In this document: positions 59,201 to 64,000 of the stretch, in pieces
How the letters are laid out: every line of letters starts with the position of its first letter
How positions within the stretch are numbered: the stretch's first letter is position 1
Source of the DNA: Candidatus Delongbacteria bacterium
Lineage (GTDB): Bacteria > CAIWAD01
Assembly: GCA_041675285.1 (NCBI GenBank)
Contig: JBAYTZ010000006.1
Coordinates: 1 to 64,000 of the forward strand
Direction of reading: 5' to 3'
DNA length: 64,000 bases
Program-made: the position numbers and the translations under genes
The notes under the pieces: generated by a model
Databases searched by the model: none
What the model saw: the letters and a program-made list of their open reading frames with translations, nothing else
Told to the model about the DNA's origin: nothing

Positions 59201-61426
59201 GTCCTCGCTGGCGCTGAGCAGCAGCGTGTACTCGACGCTGGAGAGCGGATCCGGGTCCGGCGCCGCGGCCCAGCTGAACTCGGGCTGCAGGTCGGCGCTG
59301 GTGCCCGTGGGGCCGGCCAGCTCGAAGGACGCCGGGGCTTCCTCGACGGGGTTCACGTAGAAGCGGCGCGGCGCGCTCCAGGCGCCGGCCTCGAAGCCGT
59401 CGCTGACCCGCACGCGCACCCAGTAGCCGCCGTCGTCCTCCAGGTCGCGCTCCAGGGTCCAGCTGGCCTCGCGCCAGTCGGCGGGATTCGTCGCAGCCAG
59501 CACGTGCTGGAAGAACTCGTCCTGGGCCAGCTGGAACTCGTAGCCTACCGGATCGCCTTCGCGGTCGCGGACGGGACCGGCCTTGACCTGGGGCCGCAGG
59601 GTGGGCAGCAGGGCGCTCTCCGCCGGCTCCAGCAGCACGGGCACGTTGGGCAGGGAATTCAGCCGCAGGGTGGTCTGGGCGTTGTCGCTGCGGATCAGGA
59701 AGCGCTTCCAGGCGCTCCAGGCGCCGCCGCCCTGGACGCGCAGGCGCACGAAATAGCGCTCGCCGTCCGCCAGGGGTTTCCCCTGGTAGCTCAGGCTGCG
59801 CGACTGGGCCGCGGCCGGCCGCGGGCCGGAATCCCAGAGGTCCGCCGGGGTGAAACTGGAGTCCGAAGCCACCTGGAGCTGCCAGGCCTGCTGGTCGACG
59901 CCCAGCAGGCTGAAGTACTGCCAGCCCAATCGCAGGGTGTCCGCCACCAGGTGGGTGGGGTCGGGGTCGGAGAGCACGGCCAGCTGGTGCACCACGGGCC
60001 GCGCCTCGTCCACGCGGTAGAGGCGCTTGAGCTCGCGATTGGCCGTGGAGGTGAAGAGCACGTGCTCGCCCACCCGCACATTCAGGCGCGGCGTGTCCTC
60101 TTCGGAGCGGTTGAGGGCCAGCCGGGCGCGGAAGATCCCGCTGGCCTTCTCGGTCTCCAGGAAGATCAGCGTGAGGGCCTCCTCGGGTCGCTCCAGCACG
60201 CGCACCTCGGCGCTGGTCTGGTCCAAGGCGTAGCGGTTGCGGTCCACGGCGCCGATCTGGATGCGGGCCACGGCCTGGTCGCAGAGATCGAAGGCCAGGG
60301 TGTCGGCCCAATTGCGGTCGCCCATGGCGTGCAGGCTGAGGATCTCCACCGGCTGGGTGAGCAGGTTGGCCACCGGGCGGTCGCGCCAGGGGGCGGTGAC
60401 CAGCTTGCGGTCCTGGCCGCGGCCCCGCTGCTGGACCTTGCCCTGCACGAGGAACTCGTCGGTGGTGCCCCACCAGTTGCCGGAGAGGTCCAGGTCCTCG
60501 GCCAGATTCAGGCCGTAGACCTCCACGCCGCCGGACTGCAGGCTGTTGCCCTTCACCTCCGGCCGGCAGTCGGTCTGGAAGACCAGGCCCGTGGAGCGGT
60601 CCTCCCCCGTGGCCTCGTAGAGCGCGTTGTCCAGGATGCGCGGGCTGGACGAGGAGACATAGATGGCGCCGCCCCAGCCCACGCACGAATTGTCGATGAA
60701 GGCGTTCTCCTTCACCAGCGGGTTGGAGACCGAGATGTAGAGGCCGCCCGCGTGGCGCGCGGAGCGGTTCTGCACGATGAAGTTGCGCAGAATCTGGGCG
60801 TCGCTGTAGAAGAAGCAGTAGAGCGCGCCGCCGTCGTCCAGCAGCGATTCGTTGCCCTCGAAGGTGCAGGACTCGATCAGCGGGGTGGCGAAGTTGTAGG
60901 CCACCAGGGCGCCGCCGCGGTCGGCCTTGTTGCCCAGGAAGAGGCAGTCGCGGATGATGGGCGCGCTGCCGTTCAGGTAGACGGCGCCGCCGTCGTACTG
61001 GTCGTCCACCACCTGGCCGCCGGAGCGGAACTCGCAAAACAGCAGGCGGCTGCCGCCGGAGTCGTCCAGGTAGCGGCCGTCGCCGTCGTAGCAGGGCAGG
61101 TCCTTGTCGCCCAGGAGCTTGACGTTGCCCCAGCGCTGGCCTTCGACCTGGGGCTCGAAACGGATGGGGGCCCGCTTCTCACCCAGCGCGTGGAGCTCGC
61201 CCTCCACCACCAGGCAGGCACCTTCGCCCAGGCGCACGTTCACGCCGGGTTCCAGCCAGAGGCTGGCGCCCGCGGGCACCGTCAGCGTGGCGGGGATGAG
61301 CAGCGGGGATTCGTCGGCCCGGACCACGCGCTTGCCCTGCAGGGTGCCCCGCAGCTCCACGGCTCCCGCGCTCCCGGCCATCGCCAGCAGGAGAAGCACC
61401 GCACCAACCCGTCCCGTGCCGATCAT
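56216..61426 (-). CDS. 1736-residue secreted beta-helix and fibronectin-like repeat protein
   Basis: Signal peptide (about 1-22). Residues ~40-330 form a right-handed parallel beta-helix of the pectate-lyase-like type, with motifs GGAVYLNGSAPIIRDCLF, GGALYCFFYSDAQILRN and GGAIYVSSSSPRILDN about 45 residues apart. A middle region (~340-480) is unassigned. From ~500 about twelve fibronectin/Ig-like modules follow, each with W...DPD..D or similar (SWSAATDPDHSDP, AWQAATDPDVDAR, SWSAAQDPDPADR). The tail is a run of prolines, without a clear sorting module. The start is the ATG with GGAGG. It follows the subtilase gene by 20 bp and may be its substrate or partner. Function unknown, probably surface adhesion. 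Confidence 0.85.
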   Translation of the reverse strand: MIGTGRVGAVLLLLAMAGSAGAVELRGTLQGKRVVRADESPLLIPATLTVPAGASLWLEPGVNVRLGEGACLVVEGELHALGEKRAPIRFEPQVEGQRWGNVKLLGDKDLPCYDGDGRYLDDSGGSRLLFCEFRSGGQVVDDQYDGGAVYLNGSAPIIRDCLFLGNKADRGGALVAYNFATPLIESCTFEGNESLLDDGGALYCFFYSDAQILRNFIVQNRSARHAGGLYISVSNPLVKENAFIDNSCVGWGGAIYVSSSSPRILDNALYEATGEDRSTGLVFQTDCRPEVKGNSLQSGGVEVYGLNLAEDLDLSGNWWGTTDEFLVQGKVQQRGRGQDRKLVTAPWRDRPVANLLTQPVEILSLHAMGDRNWADTLAFDLCDQAVARIQIGAVDRNRYALDQTSAEVRVLERPEEALTLIFLETEKASGIFRARLALNRSEEDTPRLNVRVGEHVLFTSTANRELKRLYRVDEARPVVHQLAVLSDPDPTHLVADTLRLGWQYFSLLGVDQQAWQLQVASDSSFTPADLWDSGPRPAAAQSRSLSYQGKPLADGERYFVRLRVQGGGAWSAWKRFLIRSDNAQTTLRLNSLPNVPVLLEPAESALLPTLRPQVKAGPVRDREGDPVGYEFQLAQDEFFQHVLAATNPADWREASWTLERDLEDDGGYWVRVRVSDGFEAGAWSAPRRFYVNPVEEAPASFELAGPTGTSADLQPEFSWAAAPDPDPLSSVEYTLLLSASEDLREPKRVPAGVGLALRLKDEFPNRVPLWWAVEAKDNTGRTTRSRRALRLLPDSTPSTPVILFPSGGEEARADQTPRFTPSQDPWPQDRLVYEIQAIAQGGEFAKPLFHLKNLQGPDLASQSLEAWSESRLLAEDKAHSWRLRALDNHGVASEWSEPATFWYNRSNSAPGPVVLQAPADKALQRQEPTLSWSAATDPDHSDPASSLSYVVQLSQDPGFQGRLLEERLTGRTEWLPTGRIADNARWYWRVQALDNEGSASGWSAARQFVFNQADEAPAGLAWLEPAEGARLFKLDQLELAWQAATDPDVDARLTYSWQLLSAAQPAQVLAQGQTSETRATAKAALASRSDYLLKVSVKDESGLEAGLPARRVSVDSHPSAPEPRVEKDELGLPDLLSWSAAQDPDPADRLSYRVEIQDAAGKALAQAPGLTATQLALGRLPGVERLPEDQELRWTVTARDPHGLESTSTAGRFWFNRANNAPSAPVFTAELGQGGALRTDRPSLAFTPGTDPDHSDPPANLWHELQLATAANFQNAATQRVPAGERAVSGLTLGDNARWHLRLRCLDDQGTPGPWSAPLVLAVNLQDEPPAVPQLRTPGAGQKLYDLSGLQVAWSACADPDLDAQVRYRVTLEDGNGALLQKKETSETALRLTQALQNDQELRLTVTALDETGLEASSLPLRFTVDSRPGPVSLSGRAGQLLGSTDALAWTESADPDPADRLVYELAWSSTRSFSDGAVKEVPGLRLPLAQLSGLPENGEVWFRVRARDPHGLTGPWSESWNGVWDAVNEAPRWSGRLSPAGGLQSAPVVLGWDAPQDPDRRPQRLQVELNSAADAGFREAPLSQKVDAAAGSAPLALKENGRRFVRARVVDQDGKSSDWTPVEEYVLNARAEAPGTPGGLTPKDGSQVAPGSLTFRWTEARDPDPGESVRHELVLEGPAGERRVPVSGGTASVELEPGVWRWSVLASDPGGLQTRSAVQRLTVQAPPPPPPPARP
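56880..58780 (-). repeat. Three-module super-repeat of ~945 bp within the giant protein
   Basis: The order DPDHSDP / DPD(V/L)DA(R/Q) / DPDPADRL occurs twice, the two DPDHSDP codon stretches lying about 945 bp apart (near 58,605 and 57,660). Other matched landmarks are DNARW with LD(N/D)(E/Q)G, KDESGLEA with LDETGLEA, VDS(H/R)P and ARDPHGL(E/T). A more degenerate third copy precedes (KDNTGRTT, LPDSTPSTP, LRALDNHG). Confidence 0.75.
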
Positions 61427-61446
61427 GACCCACCTCCGCAACACAC

Positions 61447-64000
61447 TCAGCGTATCAGCAGCAGGCGCTCCGCCGCTTGGAGCGGGCCCTGTTCCACCAC
61501 CAGAAGATACAGTCCACTCGCCTGCCCTGACAGGGCCAGCCGCTCCGTCCAGAGCCCCGCCGGCAGCGCCGCGCGCCGGCCCTCCAGCACCAGCCGGCCC
61601 CGCAGATCGTAGACGCGCCAGCCCAGCGCGCCCGGCCGGGGCAGCGTTACCTGGAAGCGAGTGTCCGGATTGAAGGGATTGGGCGCCACGCCCAGTTCCA
61701 GGCCGCCGGGCCGCCCGGGCGCGGGCTCCCCGGACAGGTCCAGGGCCTCCCACTGGTCAAGCGCGGCCTGGCCCGCCGCGCGCAGGGCTTCCAGGTCGGA
61801 CCCCGCGCACAAAACCAGCGCCAGCTCGCGCTGCTGTCCGGGCGCCAGATCCAGCGGCGCGGCGCCCAGCAGGATCTGCTGGTCGGCGGGCGTCTCCGTG
61901 GCCGTCTGTCCGAAACCGGCGTTCAGCCAGCCGAAGAGTTCGCCGTCCTCCAGCCCGAAACCCGACCACTCGCTCCAGTGGCAGAGCCGGTAGGCCCAGG
62001 CCGCCTCGGAGAGCCAGCGCGCGCCTACTTCAAGGCCGCCGGCGTCCGTGATCCAGCCCGTGCCGGTCTGGCTGTCCCAGCCGCCCGTGTCGTTGTTGTA
62101 GCTGCCGGCGACGTCCAGATCCAGCCAGAGGCCGGGCTGGAGGCCGCTCAGGGGCTGGCTGCCCGTGTTCTGCAGCGTCCAGCGCAGAAGGACCCAATCC
62201 GCGTCCGGCCAGCTGTGGACGTCCTGGCGCACGCGCAGGCCCGCCAGACCCGTGGCCGAGAACTCGGCCTCGCTGTGCAGCGCGCCGGCGTTCTCCTCGC
62301 GGCGGATCTCGCCGCCGGGCAGGCTGAGCAGCTCCGCCGGATCGCCGGGCACCATGGTGGCGTTGTGGGCCACCTGGCCGTCGGCCAGCGCCAGCAGCAG
62401 GCTGCCGTGATAGAGATGCGAGGGCGAGCCGGGCGGCCAGCGCAGGCCGTCGCCCACGGCCTGGTTCTGCTCGAAATCGTAGTAGCCTTGCACGCCCGCG
62501 CCGCCCACGCTGAGCTGCAGGCGGGAATTGTCGTGGGTGACGTAGGTGGGTGCCACGCGGAGCAGCAGGTCCGCGCCCTGGCTGAAGCCGCCCTCCGCCG
62601 TGAAGAGCAGGTGCAGGCGCAGGTCCTGGCCGGGTTCCAGCCCGCTGGCCAGGGTCAGGGAAAAAGCGTCCGTCGGTTCCACCAGCTGGCCCTGGGACAG
62701 GGCGCCCAGCTGGATCAGGCCATCCTGGAGCGTGCCCTCGCCGGCCTGCAGGAAGCAGGCGGCCTGCAGACTGCCGAAAGTGCCCAGCAGCGCGCGGACC
62801 CGCAGCCGGACCTGGACGGCCTCGCCGGGCTCGGCCACGCCGTCCGCGTCGGCGTCCGCCACGACGAAGCCCTCCAACTGGACGGCCCGCGGCGACTGGC
62901 TCAGGGTGCGCCAGGCGTTGAGCCGCCCGCTGCCCAGCTTGCCTTCCAGGCCGGGGTTCTGTTCGTCCACGTTGTCGCAGCCCGCCTTGACGCGCTCGCG
63001 CAGCTGGTCGCCTGTCTCGCCCGGGAAGCGGCTGGAGGCCAGGGCGCAGAGGCTGGCCGCCAGCGGCGTGGCCATGGACGTGCCGCTCTTCAAGCCGTAG
63101 CCCCCGCCAATCACGCTGGAGAGGATGGCGCTGCCCGGAGCGCAGAGGTCCACCCACCAGCCCACCTGGCTGCCCGCCAGGCGCGTGTCCTCGGGCGTGG
63201 AGGCCGCCACGCAGAGCACGCCGTCGTAGGCCCCCGGGTAGTGCAGGCGCTCCGTGCCGTCGTTGCCCGCCGAGGCCACCACCAGGGCGCCCAGCGCGCG
63301 GGCGGCCTGGATCACCTCGTCTTCGTAGGTGGAGCGGCTGTCGCCGCCCCAGGAGCAGCTGATGATCCGCGCGCCGGCCTGGGCCGCGTACCAGATGCCC
63401 TCCACGCCGCGGCTCACCGTGCTCTGGTGGCCGGCGCGCACGGCCAGCAGGCGGGCGCTCCAGGCCGGACAGGCCAGGCCCGCGCCGTTGTCCGTGACAC
63501 AGGCCGCCGTGCCCGCCGTGTGCGTGCCGTGGCTCTGGTCGCCGGCGGCGGGGCTGGGATCGCCATCCCCGTCCAGCAGGTCGGCGCCGTGCAGGTCGTC
63601 CACGATGCCGTTGCCGTCGTCGTCCACGCCGGCCAGGCCCGTGCTCTCGACCGGGTTGGTCCAGAGGGCTCCGGCCAGGTCGGGATGGCTCAGCTCGACG
63701 CCCGTGTCCACCACGGCCAGCAACACCTCCCCCTGACCCACGTGAAGATCCCAGGCCGCCGGGGCCTGGATCTGGGGCAGGGACCAGAGCTGGCTGTAGA
63801 GGGGGTCGTCGGGGAGGCGGTCGGTCTGGCGCAGGGGGGCGGACTCGAGCCAGTGCGGCGCGGCCTCCGCCTGCACGTGCTTGAAGACTTCGGCCAGTGA
63901 AGCCTCCGCCGGCAGGCTGAGGCGCAGGACGGCCGCCAGTTCGGGAGGTGGTGTACCGGGCAGGGCCTGTTCCAGCCGGGCGCCGGCGGGCAGGTGCCCT
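61447..64000 (-). CDS. Subtilisin-like serine protease, N-terminus beyond the window
   Basis: The reading frame is open to the window edge, so the start is missing. The S8 catalytic triad is Asp in VVDTGVELSHPD, His in SHGTHTAGT and Ser in GTSMATPLAAS, with the oxyanion Asn in VVASAGND. Before it, DDPLYSQLWSLPQIQAPAAWD is the usual propeptide-end sequence. A long beta-rich C-terminal region follows, ending in a FlgD-Ig/T9SS-type module (VAPNPFNPDTRFQVTLPRPG, WRVYDLRGRLVLEG). Predicted to be exported and anchored. Cut by the right edge; at least 850 residues are visible. Confidence 0.94.
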   Translation of the reverse strand, partial: GHLPAGARLEQALPGTPPPELAAVLRLSLPAEASLAEVFKHVQAEAAPHWLESAPLRQTDRLPDDPLYSQLWSLPQIQAPAAWDLHVGQGEVLLAVVDTGVELSHPDLAGALWTNPVESTGLAGVDDDGNGIVDDLHGADLLDGDGDPSPAAGDQSHGTHTAGTAACVTDNGAGLACPAWSARLLAVRAGHQSTVSRGVEGIWYAAQAGARIISCSWGGDSRSTYEDEVIQAARALGALVVASAGNDGTERLHYPGAYDGVLCVAASTPEDTRLAGSQVGWWVDLCAPGSAILSSVIGGGYGLKSGTSMATPLAASLCALASSRFPGETGDQLRERVKAGCDNVDEQNPGLEGKLGSGRLNAWRTLSQSPRAVQLEGFVVADADADGVAEPGEAVQVRLRVRALLGTFGSLQAACFLQAGEGTLQDGLIQLGALSQGQLVEPTDAFSLTLASGLEPGQDLRLHLLFTAEGGFSQGADLLLRVAPTYVTHDNSRLQLSVGGAGVQGYYDFEQNQAVGDGLRWPPGSPSHLYHGSLLLALADGQVAHNATMVPGDPAELLSLPGGEIRREENAGALHSEAEFSATGLAGLRVRQDVHSWPDADWVLLRWTLQNTGSQPLSGLQPGLWLDLDVAGSYNNDTGGWDSQTGTGWITDAGGLEVGARWLSEAAWAYRLCHWSEWSGFGLEDGELFGWLNAGFGQTATETPADQQILLGAAPLDLAPGQQRELALVLCAGSDLEALRAAGQAALDQWEALDLSGEPAPGRPGGLELGVAPNPFNPDTRFQVTLPRPGALGWRVYDLRGRLVLEGRRAALPAGLWTERLALSGQASGLYLLVVEQGPLQAAERLLLIR

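Noticed and set aside
54926..61612. 2228-codon open frame on the plus strand
   Set aside because: It lies antisense to comEC, yraN and the giant secreted-protein gene. Its translation is Gly/Ala/Arg/Gln-rich without any family. Long antisense frames are expected in GC-rich coding DNA.

Overview
The window is one stretch of a very GC-rich bacterial chromosome with dense, mostly minus-strand operons in which consecutive genes commonly overlap by 4 bp (ATGA/GTGA). The gene content points to a Gram-negative bacterium of the FCB assemblage (Fibrobacteres/Chlorobi/Bacteroidota and candidate relatives). The supporting genes are a lipid A acyltransferase, a GT9 heptosyltransferase-like enzyme and GmhA (lipopolysaccharide); a bacterial geranylgeranylglyceryl-phosphate-synthase homologue; DUF5683 and BatA-type proteins; a 29-residue mS38/AURKAIP1-like ribosomal peptide; secreted proteins ending in FlgD/T9SS-like sorting modules; and one good match to a Bacteroidota-type promoter. 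I cannot name the species. No rRNA, tRNA, CRISPR array or insertion sequence was recognised.

Layout. 1-627 is gene-free and full of repeats (an 11-bp TGGCAC array, a hairpin, and two copies of a ~150-bp unit built of 8-bp periodic sequence). 628-6876 (minus) carries lytic transglycosylase, HU, small ribosomal peptide, xseA, xseB, nadK and ftsY. 7087-13553 (minus) holds a CHASE2 adenylate cyclase overlapping a lipid A acyltransferase, a GT9 enzyme, a cystathionine-type PLP enzyme and comF. 13661-17012 is a regulatory block: a stand-alone receiver, an NtrB-like kinase and an NtrC-like sigma-54 activator. 17009-21069 continues upstream as ridA, DUF5683, SNF-family transporter, purF and a small cysteine-motif protein, all tightly packed. 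21276-22188 has a small unknown gene convergent with a histone-H1-like protein that ends in a ribbon-helix-helix-like segment. 22316-30436 (minus) runs alaS, FAH hydrolase, GGGP synthase, gmhA, BatA, hflX. purM and a long-chain acyl-CoA synthetase follow, separated by dispersed 'CACAGAGG' repeats. 33969-41237 has a periplasmic binding protein with a chemoreceptor, a convergent MFS transporter and a hybrid histidine kinase.

41225-50841 (minus) is the most coherent system: tetR-aroF-menF-menDH-menB-menA-menC-menE. It contains every enzyme from DAHP synthase (shikimate entry) and isochorismate synthase to 1,4-dihydroxy-2-naphthoate prenylation except the thioesterase and the final methyltransferase. 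MenD and MenH are fused in one 817-residue protein. Two abutting 16-bp palindromes lie directly upstream of tetR, which suggests autoregulation of the whole operon.

51165-64000 encodes exported or competence-type functions: a secreted beta-propeller-like protein, ComEC, YraN, a 1736-residue secreted protein (beta-helix followed by about twelve fibronectin-like modules with a three-module super-repeat), and a subtilisin-like protease cut by the window edge.

Nothing here is plainly a new defence or mobile system. The strongest candidates for follow-up are the MenD-MenH fusion operon under a TetR regulator, the RHH-tailed histone-like protein with its palindromic upstream region, and the dispersed 8-bp-period repeat family.
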